A stretch of 64,000 bases of DNA from Mucilaginibacter sp. PPCGB 2223 (GCF_001705515.1 NZ_MDJS01000002.1:620001-684000), one strand, 5' to 3'; numbered from the stretch's first letter, positions 1 to 9,045 are shown. The notes: generated by a model from the sequence alone, not told the origin. Made by a program: numbers and translations.

Positions 1-558
1 CTGGTAGCCATGCAAGAACAATACAAAGGTGCACAATCGCAATTAAAGGCCGCGCAAGATCAGGTTGCCGGTACACGCAGCCAGTTAAACGTTGCCAATA
101 CCGGCGTTAGCCAAAAGCAAGCCGATATCGATTTTGCTAAACTGCAGTTAAGCTATACCCGCATCACCGCCCCTGCAACCGGTACGGTATCGAAAAAGAA
201 TGTACAAAAAGGGCAACTGGTACAGGCGGGGCAAACCCTGTTCTCGGTAGTTGAGGATGGCAGCTTGTTCATCACTGCTAATTTTAAAGAAACCCAGCTG
301 GGCAACCTTCGCTCGGGCGAAAAAGTAGACGTCGAAGTTGACGCGTTGCCCGATCAGAAGATAGAGGGCGAAGTTTACAATTTTTCGCCTGCTACGGGTG
401 CTAAATTTTCGCTGCTGCCGCCTGATAATGCTACCGGTAACTATGTAAAAGTGGTACAACGCGTGCCGGTAAAGATTAAGATCAAAGCTGCTGACGACGT
501 AATGAAAAAACTGCGCCCGGGTATGAGCGTAAAGGTATCTGTAATATATAAAGACTAA
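1..558 (+). CDS. emrA: HlyD/EmrA-type efflux periplasmic adaptor, C-terminal part
   Basis: Membrane-fusion subunit that links an inner-membrane MFS drug exporter to an outer-membrane channel. The reading frame is open at the window edge, so the N-terminal membrane anchor lies upstream; the ATG at 10 is internal. The visible part is the end of the coiled-coil hairpin (rich in Gln/Ala), the second lipoyl half (ITAPATGTVSKKNVQKG) and the beta-barrel. The segment FSLLPPDNATGNYVKVVQR is a typical EmrA C-terminal signature. It ends 15 bases before the EmrB-like exporter, so the two are one operon; a TolC-like partner could lie upstream. Family is clear, substrate unknown. Confidence 0.9.
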   Translation: MVAMQEQYKGAQSQLKAAQDQVAGTRSQLNVANTGVSQKQADIDFAKLQLSYTRITAPATGTVSKKNVQKGQLVQAGQTLFSVVEDGSLFITANFKETQLGNLRSGEKVDVEVDALPDQKIEGEVYNFSPATGAKFSLLPPDNATGNYVKVVQRVPVKIKIKAADDVMKKLRPGMSVKVSVIYKD

Positions 559-573
559 TTAATACAATTAATA

Positions 574-2121
574 ATGGCTGAAACAGGTTTTAGGAAATGG
601 ATCATCACCATTACGGTTATCATTGCGGCCCTTTTGGAGCTCATTGATACCACGATTGTGAACGTATCCCTCCCTGATATGCAGGGTAACCTCGGGGCAA
701 CCCTCGAGGATATAGCCTGGGTGGTAACAGGCTATTCGGTAGCCAACGTAATTGTATTGCCTATGTCGGGCTGGCTGGGAAGCCGCTTTGGCAGGAAGAA
801 TTACTTTTTAGCATCAATTATCATATTTACTGCCGTATCGTTTTTGTGCGGTAATGCCACCAGTTTGAACGAACTGGTTATCTTCCGCATCATACAAGGT
901 TTTGCCGGCGGCGGTTTGATATCAACCGGGCAGGCGATTTTGGTGGAGACTTGGCCCCGTGAAGAAATCGGTACAGCGACAGCTTTATTTGGTTTGGGCG
1001 CTGTATTTGGCCCAACGGTTGGGCCAACCATAGGCGGTTTTATTACCGAGCACTTTACCTGGCCATGGATATTTTATGTGAATATCCCGGTAGGTGCATT
1101 GGCCGCGTTTTTAACCGTAACCTTTGTAAGGGAGACGCCAAAAGATGCCAAAGGTAAACCGGTAGACTGGTGGGGCATCGCCCTGTTGGCTTTGGCGGTA
1201 GGCAGCTTGCAAACCGTGTTGGAAAAAGGCGAAAGCGAAGATTGGTTTGCGAAAACGTATATATTGATACTGACCATTACCGCAATACTTGGCTTGTTCT
1301 TCTTTATCTGGCGCGAGATGACTTTTGAGTTCCCGATCGTAAACTTTAAGATATTGCGGCACCGGAGTTTTGCCGTGGGTATGTTTACATCATTTGTTTT
1401 GGGCTTTGGCTTATACGGGTCGGTATTCGTATTCCCGGTGTTTTGTCAAAACCTGCTTGGGTTTTCGCCTCAGCAAACCGGTTTAATATTGTTTCCGGGC
1501 GGTATGTGTACCATCATCATGATGCCTTTTATCGGTAAGATGTTAAAGGGAGGTGTGCCGGCGCAATTTATGGCTACCGGCGGTATGATATTGTTCTTTG
1601 TTTTTACGACCATGCTGAGCCGCTCAACACTGGCATCCGGCACCGGCGATTTCTTTTGGCCGCTGGTGATACGCGGTGTGGGTATGGCTTTGTTGTTCGT
1701 GCCATTAACCACACTGGCTATTCAGGATTTGAAAGGGCCCGAGTTGGGACAGGGTACAGGTTTGAACAACATGATGCGCCAGTTAGGCGGTTCGTTCGGT
1801 ATAGCGGCTTTAACAACGCTGATCCACATACGCCAGGGTTATCACCGGAGCATTTTGCTGGAGAACATCAACCCGTATAACAATGCTTACATCCAGCAAA
1901 AAAACGGGCTGATAGCAAACTTTATGGCTAAAGGCAGCAGTTTGATAGACGCTACCACAATGGCTATGAAAGCTATGGAAGGTAAAGTTGTGAGGCAGAC
2001 CTTGTTGCTAACCTACGATGATGCTTACTGGGTAGCGGGTTTGATCATGCTGTTCAGTATACCTTTGATCTACTTGCAACCGTTTAAAAAATCTGTTGCT
2101 TTACCCGCAGATGCACACTAA
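574..2121 (+). CDS. emrB: DHA2 family MFS multidrug exporter (EmrB/QacA type)
   Basis: Proton-driven 14-helix exporter of the inner membrane. At 515 residues it has the normal EmrB length. Visible signatures: the DHA2 motif in helix 1 (LELIDTTIVNVSLPDM), motif A (GWLGSRFGRK) in the first cytoplasmic loop, and the antiporter motif C around residue 150 (GPTVGPTIGG). It follows the adaptor by 15 bases and is followed by a strong hairpin terminator at 2127-2157, closing the operon. Probably exports hydrophobic toxic compounds; no regulator of the pair is visible in this window. Confidence 0.93.
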   Translation: MAETGFRKWIITITVIIAALLELIDTTIVNVSLPDMQGNLGATLEDIAWVVTGYSVANVIVLPMSGWLGSRFGRKNYFLASIIIFTAVSFLCGNATSLNELVIFRIIQGFAGGGLISTGQAILVETWPREEIGTATALFGLGAVFGPTVGPTIGGFITEHFTWPWIFYVNIPVGALAAFLTVTFVRETPKDAKGKPVDWWGIALLALAVGSLQTVLEKGESEDWFAKTYILILTITAILGLFFFIWREMTFEFPIVNFKILRHRSFAVGMFTSFVLGFGLYGSVFVFPVFCQNLLGFSPQQTGLILFPGGMCTIIMMPFIGKMLKGGVPAQFMATGGMILFFVFTTMLSRSTLASGTGDFFWPLVIRGVGMALLFVPLTTLAIQDLKGPELGQGTGLNNMMRQLGGSFGIAALTTLIHIRQGYHRSILLENINPYNNAYIQQKNGLIANFMAKGSSLIDATTMAMKAMEGKVVRQTLLLTYDDAYWVAGLIMLFSIPLIYLQPFKKSVALPADAH

Positions 2122-2126
2122 AAATA

Positions 2127-2157
2127 AAAGCCGCTCATTGGTTTGATGAGCGGCTTT
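2127..2157. terminator. Bidirectional intrinsic terminator
   Basis: Nine-pair stem GCCGCTCAT/ATGAGCGGC with a seven-base loop, preceded by A and followed by TTT. It sits between the convergent emrB-like gene and the M56 peptidase gene. Confidence 0.85.
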
Positions 2158-2362
2158 CCCCAAAAAAATTAACAATTAAAATCCTATTAAATCCTATTAC
2201 ACCGAACCGTTTTTACGGCCTTTGCCTAAACGTATTTTTCTGTGTTTTAAGAGTTTAATCTTATCCCATAAAATTAGCGTTTATTGAGGCAATAATCCAA
2301 ATTTAATAGGGAAAATATTTTTTGCTTAAAAATAGGCTTCTGATAGTTTTAAGCAATAAATT

Positions 2363-4093
2363 CTACTGATGGTCGGCCTTGGCGCTCTTTAACAAGATTG
2401 TTACAATTGGCTTTTTTAACTTATCGTTATTATCCGGCTCTTTGGTTACCTGTATATTTTGTATTTGGTCGGGTTTAATAGCCATCATTTGATCGCGGGT
2501 AACCTCTTTCCCATTCACATAGTAAACCGGGTCGTTAACCTGCGTAGCAGCAGTTGTAGTTTTAAAATAATAATACATTTTACCGGCAGCTACCTGTTTG
2601 CTGCGGGCGCCGTCTGTATCGATGACCGGGCCTATAAAATGCGCCGGCCTTGTTGCCCGCCCTACAACGCTCACTGCACTTAACATTCGGCGCAGGGTAT
2701 CCCGCCTAAAGTTGTTATCATCGTTATTGAGCTTAAAACTAACAGGTATTGTATACTGCACATTTACTGTGCGCCCGTTTTGGATACCGGGTCTCCATTT
2801 TGGCGATTCGGCCAGTACGCGTAGGGCTTCGTCGCCCAAACCGCTTCCGGGGTCGCGCAGCACTTTGAGGTTATCAATATCACCGTCTTTCTGCACCACG
2901 AATTGTAAAAAAACTTTACCCTGTACACCGTTCTCCTTAGCCAGGGCGGGGTATCTTAAGTTTTGCTGTAAAAACCGGGTTAAAGCCGCTTCGCCGCCCG
3001 GAAACTCGGGTTGAATTTCAACCGCAGTAAATACCTGATTGTTATCGGCCACCACTTTCTCCTCAGCAATTTTAGCCTTATCCTGCGGTGCGGGGGCTTC
3101 GGAAATATCTATTTTAATATCTTTCGGCTGTTGCCCGTCTATCTTTAATTCAGGCTGCTTATCTCCCGAATCTATCGTTACTTCGCCAGTGGTTTGTTTT
3201 TCGGGCATCGGGTTCATCAGGAAAATCTGCTCGGTTTTTTTATTGATGAGCCGTACTACATTGCTGTTTTTTACCGTCGCCGACGACAGGATGAGCATAG
3301 CCGCGAAAAGCGGTGCAGATAAACCATATTTCAACAGCTTACGGCGTTTCGACTCATCCTTGTTGAGCATGATGATACGATGCTTCAACAGGCTCTTATT
3401 AAAAAAGTTATTAGTGAGCTGGTGCGGCACGGCGCCAAAAGTCTGGCTTAATAACAGGTAAGCATACTCAGTTTTTGAAGTGCCGCGTTCGATGGCTTTT
3501 TTATCAGCAATGAACTCGTGCACATGCTTTATGGCCTTGCGGTAAAAATACACTACCGGGTTAAACCAGTTGATGATCATCACTGCTTCGATGAACAGCA
3601 CATCGGCCGAATGCCATTGTTTGGCATGTACTTCCTCGTGGTCCATAATAGTTTGCTGCCCGGGCAAAGTGTCGTCAATTTTTATCTTACTGAAAAATGA
3701 AAACGCCGCCGATGATTCGAGGTTGCTGATGATTTTTTTAACCGACAGCAATTGGAAGAAAAACCTTCCCAATAAAAAAACAGCAACACCTATATAAATT
3801 ACGGCGAACGCCTGCCCAATGGTAAAAGTAAAACCTTCTGCGGGTTTAGCCTGGTAAACCAGGTCGGGGTGGTAAATGGTGGCATAAATGGTTTGCTGCA
3901 CCTTTTGGGTGATAAACAGCTGCTTAATCCAGCTGGATTGTATACCCGGTATAATAAACGATAAAAAGGCACCTGCAACAAGGTATGCCCTGTTTAGCTG
4001 AAAAAACGTTTCGTTGCGGAGCAGCAACGCGTAAAACCCATAAAACAGTAGCAGGTACAAATTTACCAGCAATAAATAGTGCCACCAGGTCAT
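2363..4093 (-). CDS. M56 family (BlaR1-like) membrane metallopeptidase with TonB C-terminal domain
   Basis: Sensor protease of the BlaR1/MecR1 class, 576 residues. Hydrophobic helices lie near residues 5-25, 36-50 and 92-115. The zinc motif HEEVH is at 152-156, followed by the family pattern with INWFNP and HEFIAD. A further membrane segment lies near 255-275, then a Pro/Lys/Glu-rich stretch and a TonB C-terminal fold (FPGGEAALTRFL, about 363-450). The last 120 residues are not recognised. It lies 12 bases downstream of the BlaI repressor gene, the standard arrangement in which the protease inactivates the repressor on a signal. The TonB-like domain is common in Bacteroidota members; its ligand is unknown. 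Confidence 0.88.
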   Translation of the reverse strand: MTWWHYLLLVNLYLLLFYGFYALLLRNETFFQLNRAYLVAGAFLSFIIPGIQSSWIKQLFITQKVQQTIYATIYHPDLVYQAKPAEGFTFTIGQAFAVIYIGVAVFLLGRFFFQLLSVKKIISNLESSAAFSFFSKIKIDDTLPGQQTIMDHEEVHAKQWHSADVLFIEAVMIINWFNPVVYFYRKAIKHVHEFIADKKAIERGTSKTEYAYLLLSQTFGAVPHQLTNNFFNKSLLKHRIIMLNKDESKRRKLLKYGLSAPLFAAMLILSSATVKNSNVVRLINKKTEQIFLMNPMPEKQTTGEVTIDSGDKQPELKIDGQQPKDIKIDISEAPAPQDKAKIAEEKVVADNNQVFTAVEIQPEFPGGEAALTRFLQQNLRYPALAKENGVQGKVFLQFVVQKDGDIDNLKVLRDPGSGLGDEALRVLAESPKWRPGIQNGRTVNVQYTIPVSFKLNNDDNNFRRDTLRRMLSAVSVVGRATRPAHFIGPVIDTDGARSKQVAAGKMYYYFKTTTAATQVNDPVYYVNGKEVTRDQMMAIKPDQIQNIQVTKEPDNNDKLKKPIVTILLKSAKADHQ

Positions 4094-4105
4094 AGTAGTA
4101 ATTGC

Positions 4106-4480
4106 TTACTTGTTCTTTAATTTCTCAATTAATTTCATGATCTCGTCGGCCTCTTTCAGGTCGATCTTTTCTTTTTTTACGAAGTACGAAAACATGTGCT
4201 GCACCGAATTATCAAAGTATCCGTTCAATAACTTTTCGGTAGCGAAGTTTTGGTACTGCTCTTTACTGATAATGGGGAAATACTCGTGGCTTTTGCCATG
4301 AGCAGTGTGATCGATAAAGCCTTTGGTCTCCAGTATCCTGATGATAGTCGATACGGTATTGTAAGCGGGCTTCGGCTCGGGCAATTCATCTATTACATCT
4401 TTAACAAACCCTTTTTTTAACTGCCACAGCACTTGCATCAATTGCTCCTCGGCACGGGTTAACTCTTTTATCTGCGTCAT
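4106..4480 (-). CDS. BlaI/MecI/CopY family transcriptional repressor
   Basis: Winged-helix repressor of 124 residues, the usual length. The N-terminal half is the DNA-binding domain (LTRAEEQLMQVLWQLKKGF, then AYNTVSTIIRILETKGF as recognition region), and the C-terminal half is a helical dimerisation part. It is first in a two-gene operon with the M56 protease. A perfect palindrome at 4496-4507 overlaps its probable promoter, consistent with autorepression. Targets outside this operon cannot be seen here. Confidence 0.93.
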   Translation of the reverse strand: MTQIKELTRAEEQLMQVLWQLKKGFVKDVIDELPEPKPAYNTVSTIIRILETKGFIDHTAHGKSHEYFPIISKEQYQNFATEKLLNGYFDNSVQHMFSYFVKKEKIDLKEADEIMKLIEKLKNK

Positions 4481-4485
4481 AAGTA

Positions 4486-4507
4486 TAAAGCTACGAACTA
4501 ATTAGTT
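4486..4507 (-). promoter_or_regulatory. Candidate blaI-type promoter with palindromic operator
   Basis: On the minus strand a -7-like box TAGCTTTA (4493-4486) is preceded directly by the perfect 12-base palindrome AACTAATTAGTT (4496-4507). The start codon is only five bases from the box, so the leader would be nearly absent. An operator between the -33 and -7 regions would block polymerase binding. Confidence 0.5.
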
Positions 4508-4658
4508 AGTTGCGAAATTTTTGTGCTAATATCTGTGGATAATGAGTGTATTTAACAAAGTTTAACAATTGGGAAATTTTATGGGATGTTAAACCTGATA
4601 TCGATAGGGTTTTTGACGGAGTTTATTCGAAAGGATTTATAATATGTACAGGCTTTTT

Positions 4659-4812
4659 AATTCAATCATTCGGACCGTTAATCATTGTTTTGGGCGTTCC
4701 CTGCGGGCCGGGCTGTTCCTGCCCGTCCGGCAGGCGGGCGCTCATACTACACGGGCATTAGCCACTGGCCGGTATCCCTGCCTGCCGGCAGGCAGGCGCT
4801 GCCATCCTTAAC
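4659..4812 (+). repeat. GC-rich REP-like element, copy A (long form)
   Basis: Lies in the gene-free stretch 4508-4881. It starts with ATTCAATCATTCGG, then GGGCGTTCCC, a palindromic core CCTGCCCGTCCGGCAGGCGG, then GCGCTCATACTACACGGGC and a second palindrome CCTGCCTGCCGGCAGGCAGG. Related copies are at 14462-14566, 24418-24480 and 28594-28696. Copies A and D share the CTCATACTACAC tail; A and B share the ATTCAATCATTCGG module. Confidence 0.75.
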
Positions 4813-4881
4813 CCGGATCCGGGAGCGGGGCTGTCATGGCGAACTTATCGAACCATGGCATAAAAGTAATTATCCTAAATC

Positions 4882-4912
4882 AAAAGGCACCGGGTTTCGC
4901 CCGGTGCCTTTT
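4882..4912 (-). terminator. Strong intrinsic terminator of the M28 peptidase gene
   Basis: Perfect 13-pair stem AAAAGGCACCGGG/CCCGGTGCCTTTT with a five-base loop, 12 bases after the stop codon of the peptidase gene on the minus strand. Confidence 0.88.
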
Positions 4913-4924
4913 GATTTATTACCC

Positions 4925-6487
4925 TTAAAAACCTTGGGGAGCGCCTGCTTTAGGCAACTCTTTGCGCGGTATCATATCGGCACGTTCCGAAGTATTGTAT
5001 ACAAACGAGGCAACAATGGTTGCGGCTTGTTTCAGGTCCTCTTCGCTTATTTTATCATAAGTATCCTGGTTGCTGTGATGGGTACGCGAGTTATAATCCA
5101 TAGGGTCCTGTATAAACTGGAAACCCGGTATGCCCACCGCGTCGAACGGAACATGGTCGGTACTGCCCGTGTTGCGGATGGTTACTGTATTAGCTCCCAG
5201 ATCCTTAAACGGCTCCAGCCACGATTGGAAGATAGGCCCCGCGGCGGCATTGCCCTGCAGATAAACGCCGCGTATTTTGCCCGTACCATTGTCTAAATTA
5301 TAATACGCCGAAACCAGTGCATGCTCGGGCTTCAGTACCATATCTTTGGGGTCGGCAAAATGGTTGATCACATAATTGCGCGAGCCGTACTCGCCTTGTT
5401 CTTCGCCGCTCCATAAAGCAATCCTGATGGTGCGTTTGGGTTTAACACCGATAGTTTTAAGGATGCGCATCGCCTCGATCATCACCGCTGCACCTGCGGC
5501 GTTGTCGGTACCGCCGGTAGCGCCGTGCCACGAGTCGAGGTGGCCGCCCAGCATTACCAGTTGTGCTTTCAGTTTAGAGTCGGTGCCGGGTATTTCGCCA
5601 ACTACGTCATAACCGTCAAGGTCCTTAGTGAAGAATTCGGTTTTGATATCGGCTTCCATGCTTACCTTAATGTTAGCTTTGGTTAAACGTAAAATGCGCT
5701 GATAGTCTTCGGCGCTTACTTCCAGCTCAGGGCAAACAGCCTTAGCCGTATCGCGGTATGATGCACCGTTGGTAGTAAATACCGTACCGTCGGTACCACG
5801 TGCCTGGCTCAGCACCAGGGCAGCACCTTCTTCCAGTTCGAATTTGGTTAATGCCGTACGTAAAGCAAGCAAGCCTGCGAGGTTACCGCGCCGGCCTGCG
5901 AAATTGCCGCGCCTGCCAGGGGCGCCGGCAGTGGCCTTGGCCATCTGCTCTAACGTGGTATCGGCATAACGTGCTGCATCGGGGCGGGTAAAATTGATTT
6001 CGGCCGGTGGACGTGCGTCAACAATTACAATTTTGCCTTTAATTTTGCCTTTATATTTATCTAAATCGGTAACGGTATCGGCTTTAATATACATTACATC
6101 GCCTTGTATTAATCCGCCTGTGCCGGGTGTCCAGGCTTTGGGGATAGCGATGATTGCATGATAATAAGGTACAGTTATAGCCGCATAGTTTTTTTGTACT
6201 TCCCAGCCTTTGCCGAATTTGCCCCAGTCTTCGCGTTTGGTATTCACCATGCCCCAGCTTTTCAGTTTTTCAACAACCCAGTCCTGGGCGCGCTTTAAAC
6301 CCGGCGAACCCGATAGCCTTGGGCCCGAAACATCGGTAATATGAAAAGCGATGTCCATTACCTGGGAATGGTTCAGACCTTCTTCGCGAATTTTTTTAAC
6401 CATTGCCGGATCGGGTGTATCCTGGGCAAATGCCGTGGCAGCCATTGATGCGCTTAACAGCGCCGTAAGGAGTAGTTTTTTCTTCAT
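4925..6487 (-). CDS. M28 family secreted aminopeptidase-like zinc peptidase
   Basis: Secreted metallopeptidase of 520 residues. A signal peptide (residues 1-21, ending TAFAQ) directs export. The mid part has the look of a PA-like insert. The C-terminal half carries the co-catalytic zinc site: LGGHLDSW (His, Asp), GGTDNAAGAAV (bridging Asp), WSGEEQGEYGS (catalytic Glu pair) and TDHVPF/RTHHSNQD near the end. A Gly/Arg-rich stretch near residues 190-205 is a low-complexity loop. Probably degrades peptides in the periplasm or outside. Divergent from the next gene, also an M28 peptidase but only distantly similar. Confidence 0.9.
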   Translation of the reverse strand: MKKKLLLTALLSASMAATAFAQDTPDPAMVKKIREEGLNHSQVMDIAFHITDVSGPRLSGSPGLKRAQDWVVEKLKSWGMVNTKREDWGKFGKGWEVQKNYAAITVPYYHAIIAIPKAWTPGTGGLIQGDVMYIKADTVTDLDKYKGKIKGKIVIVDARPPAEINFTRPDAARYADTTLEQMAKATAGAPGRRGNFAGRRGNLAGLLALRTALTKFELEEGAALVLSQARGTDGTVFTTNGASYRDTAKAVCPELEVSAEDYQRILRLTKANIKVSMEADIKTEFFTKDLDGYDVVGEIPGTDSKLKAQLVMLGGHLDSWHGATGGTDNAAGAAVMIEAMRILKTIGVKPKRTIRIALWSGEEQGEYGSRNYVINHFADPKDMVLKPEHALVSAYYNLDNGTGKIRGVYLQGNAAAGPIFQSWLEPFKDLGANTVTIRNTGSTDHVPFDAVGIPGFQFIQDPMDYNSRTHHSNQDTYDKISEEDLKQAATIVASFVYNTSERADMIPRKELPKAGAPQGF

Positions 6488-6511
6488 GATTGTTTGATAA
6501 AGTCAGTTAAA

Positions 6512-6519
6512 CAAAACTA
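6512..6519 (-). promoter_or_regulatory. Candidate -7 box of the M28 peptidase gene
   Basis: TAGTTTTG on the minus strand matches TAnnTTTG, 24 bases upstream of the ATG. No clear TTTG lies at -33. Confidence 0.4.
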
Positions 6520-6640
6520 TCCAAATACGGCTTAAAAAAATAAAGCCGCGACTAACAAATTTGTTACAAATTAATATATTGGGAAAATGGAAATTAGGAA
6601 AATTAAATAGGCTGACCTTCAAAACAAAAATAACGCCCCG

Positions 6641-8035
6641 ATGAAAAGATATTTACCCTTTGCCTTATTGTTCTGCTTTACCGGTTTTTATACCAACGCG
6701 CAAACCACTGTTAAGCAGGATGCGGCTATCAAACAGATGGTTGACGAAGTATCCTCGCAAAATATCGAAGCCATTGTAAGCAAGCTGGTAAGTTTTAAAA
6801 CCCGCAATACACTGAGCGATACGACCAGCAAAACCGAAGGCATCGGGGCGGCACGTAACTGGATAAAAAGCGAAATGGAAAAATATGCTGCCGCAAGCAA
6901 CGGCCGCATGCATGTGGAATTTGATGTTTTTACCCAGCCTGCAGGCGGCCGTTTTGATAAGCCTACCGTGCTCAAAAACGTGCTGGCTATATTAAAAGGT
7001 ACCGACCCTACCGATACACGCATTTATGTGGTATCGGGCCATTACGATTCGAGGGTGACGGACGTGATGAACGCCAACGCCGTTGAGCCGGGAGCTGTGG
7101 ATGATGCATCCGGAACGGCGGTATCGATGGAGATATGCCGGGTGATGGCCAAACGCTCGTTCCCGGCTACGATTATTTTTATGGCGGTTCCGGGTGAGGA
7201 GCAGGGCCTGAACGGTTCGGCACATATCGCCAAACGCGCCCGCGACGAGAAATGGAACGTCGACGCCATGCTGAACAACGATATCGTGGGCAACACCCAT
7301 GGGCAGGATAATAACCTGGATGATGATGTGCATGTGCGGGTATTTAGCGAAGGTATACCATCGACAGATATAGCGCCGCGAGGCGATTCGGTCGCTGCCC
7401 GCCGCGCTGCATTGGCTATAAACGGTCTGGTTAGCAACGGAGGCGAAAACGATAGCCCATCGCGGCAGCTGGCGCGCTACATTAAGGAAACTGCCGAGCG
7501 CTATGTCAGCCAGCTGGATGTAAAACTGATCTATCGCCGCGATCGTTTTTTACGTGGCGGCGATCAAACCTCGTTCCAGCTGAACGGGTTTACCGCCGTC
7601 AGGTTTACCGAAATGAACGAAGACTTTACCCACCAACACCAGGACCTGCGTACCGAAAACGGCATTGTTTACGGCGACCTGCCCGAATTTGCCAACTACA
7701 AATTTATCCAGAAAGTAGCGCGCATGAACCTTTCAGTTCTGGCAAACCTGGCCAGCGCCCCAGCCGCACCCGAAAACGTGGTGGTTACCACTGCCGAGCT
7801 GACCAATAAAACCACGCTGAAATGGAATACACCAACAATAGGAAAAAAACCGGCTGGTTATAACATCTTAATGCGCGAAACCATCAGCCCGTACTGGGAA
7901 AAGAAATTTTACGTGACAGGTAACGAAACCACGCTCAATTTTTCGAAGGATAATTACCTTTTTGCCGTGCAGGCTGTCGACGCCGAGGGGCACGAGAGTT
8001 TACCTGTTTACCCAAGGCCGGCGCGCGGACGGTAA
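6641..8035 (+). CDS. M28 family secreted zinc peptidase with C-terminal Fn3-like domain
   Basis: Secreted peptidase of 464 residues. The signal peptide is residues 1-20 (FTGFYTNAQ). Zinc-site motifs: VSGHYDSR (His, Asp), AVDDASGTAV (Asp), VPGEEQGLNGS (Glu pair) and LNNDIVGNTHG (Asp). After about residue 370 a beta-rich domain begins (PAAPENVVVTT ... AVDAEGHESLP), which looks like a fibronectin type III module and may bind substrate or the cell surface. Divergent from the other M28 gene across a 153-base gap. The peptide substrate is unknown. Confidence 0.88.
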   Translation: MKRYLPFALLFCFTGFYTNAQTTVKQDAAIKQMVDEVSSQNIEAIVSKLVSFKTRNTLSDTTSKTEGIGAARNWIKSEMEKYAAASNGRMHVEFDVFTQPAGGRFDKPTVLKNVLAILKGTDPTDTRIYVVSGHYDSRVTDVMNANAVEPGAVDDASGTAVSMEICRVMAKRSFPATIIFMAVPGEEQGLNGSAHIAKRARDEKWNVDAMLNNDIVGNTHGQDNNLDDDVHVRVFSEGIPSTDIAPRGDSVAARRAALAINGLVSNGGENDSPSRQLARYIKETAERYVSQLDVKLIYRRDRFLRGGDQTSFQLNGFTAVRFTEMNEDFTHQHQDLRTENGIVYGDLPEFANYKFIQKVARMNLSVLANLASAPAAPENVVVTTAELTNKTTLKWNTPTIGKKPAGYNILMRETISPYWEKKFYVTGNETTLNFSKDNYLFAVQAVDAEGHESLPVYPRPARGR

Positions 8036-8050
8036 ATTGCTTAACAGGCG

Positions 8051-8413
8051 TCAGAGCGCCAAAATATCTTCGAGATTATAAAATATCTTAAGCCCGAGTT
8101 TGCGTGCTACTTCCACATCGGCATCGGCACCTTTTGATGCGCCTTCGATACGTAAAATGGCATCGCACTTGGTAATGAGGCGGTGCGCTACCGGGTATGA
8201 TATTTCCTGGTAAGCTTCGTCGCCCGGTTTGGCCGACCCGGCCAGTTTCAATAAAGGTAAAGCCAGCCATTCGCCAATAAGCGGAATATGGCCCGCCCGA
8301 AAAAGCGGCAAGGCCATTGCTTCCAGCCGATCGAGATTTTGCTGAATTAATACAGGGTCGTCGTTGGTGCCCGAGCGGTATGGCCCGGCAATTAAAATGG
8401 TCATAGGTTTCAT
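8051..8413 (-). CDS. DUF4406 / nucleoside deoxyribosyltransferase-like small protein
   Basis: 120-residue cytoplasmic protein. It opens with MTILIAGPYRSG, a nucleotide-binding start seen in DUF4406 and in nucleoside 2-deoxyribosyltransferases, and continues with PLIGEWLALPL and a CDAILRIEGASKGADADVE segment that resembles the acidic catalytic region of that fold. Its ATG overlaps the nudK stop codon by four bases (ATGA), so the two are translationally coupled. A role in nucleotide or sugar-nucleotide clean-up fits that pairing, but this is inference. Confidence 0.75.
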   Translation of the reverse strand: MKPMTILIAGPYRSGTNDDPVLIQQNLDRLEAMALPLFRAGHIPLIGEWLALPLLKLAGSAKPGDEAYQEISYPVAHRLITKCDAILRIEGASKGADADVEVARKLGLKIFYNLEDILAL

Positions 8414-8985
8414 AACAATTGATTAATCTGCGCATATTGCAACAGCATGATAGTTTTGGCATCCCGTATTTCGCCGGAGCCTATCATTTGCAGGGCTTTG
8501 GCAAACGGAATTTCCAGCACTTCAATATGCTCCTGCTCTTCGGCTAAGCCGCCGCCGTCGCTTACCTGCATATCCTTATCGTATTCCGCAACAAAAAAGT
8601 ATAATATCTCGGTAACCGAGCCCGGCGACATATAGGCCTCGAATATCTTTTTTACTTCGGATATTTTATAGCCGGTTTCTTCCTGCGTTTCTTTGCGGAT
8701 GCAGTCTTCGGCATTGTCCTTATCTAACAAACCGGCGCAGCATTCAATAAGGTAACCATCAGCATTACCGTTAATATAAGTCGGCATCCTGAACTGGCGC
8801 GTTAGTATTACGGTTTGTTTGGCTTTGTTGTAAAGCAGGATAACGGCCCCGTTCCCCCGGTCGTAAGCTTCGCGGCTTTGGGTATGTACAGAGCCATCGG
8901 CATGTGTACTTTGATAGGTTACTTTTTTTAACGTGTACCAGTTATCGGATAATATTTCCGTGTTAAGAATTTTAATGTTGTTCAA
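8410..8985 (-). CDS. nudK: GDP-mannose pyrophosphatase NudK (Nudix hydrolase)
   Basis: Hydrolyses GDP-mannose to GMP and mannose 1-phosphate in the Escherichia coli enzyme. This protein has the same length as that enzyme (191 residues) and recognisably the same sequence throughout, including YDRGNGAVILLYN, LTRQFRMPTYINGN and AYMSPGSVTEILYFF. The Nudix helix spans residues 85-107 with REUxEExGU visible as RKETQEETG. First gene of a pair with the DUF4406 gene and divergent from a DeoR regulator only 60 bases away. Confidence 0.9.
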   Translation of the reverse strand: MNNIKILNTEILSDNWYTLKKVTYQSTHADGSVHTQSREAYDRGNGAVILLYNKAKQTVILTRQFRMPTYINGNADGYLIECCAGLLDKDNAEDCIRKETQEETGYKISEVKKIFEAYMSPGSVTEILYFFVAEYDKDMQVSDGGGLAEEQEHIEVLEIPFAKALQMIGSGEIRDAKTIMLLQYAQINQLL

Positions 8986-9016
8986 AATTATATGATTGAT
9001 TTTGATTGTTTATGAT

Positions 9017-9024
9017 TATTTTTG
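9017..9024 (+). promoter_or_regulatory. Candidate -7 box of the DeoR-family gene
   Basis: TATTTTTG matches TAnnTTTG, 21 bases before the ATG at 9046. The nudK and deoR-type promoters must share this short divergent gap. Confidence 0.45.
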
Positions 9025-9045
9025 AACAAATCTAAAAGATAAATA

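Noticed and set aside
2197..2280. Short basic minus-strand frame (DKIKLLKHRKIRLGKGRKNG) after the emrB terminator
   Set aside because: It resembles a tiny ribosomal-type peptide but has no ATG or other good start and an upstream in-frame stop; I cannot support it as a gene.
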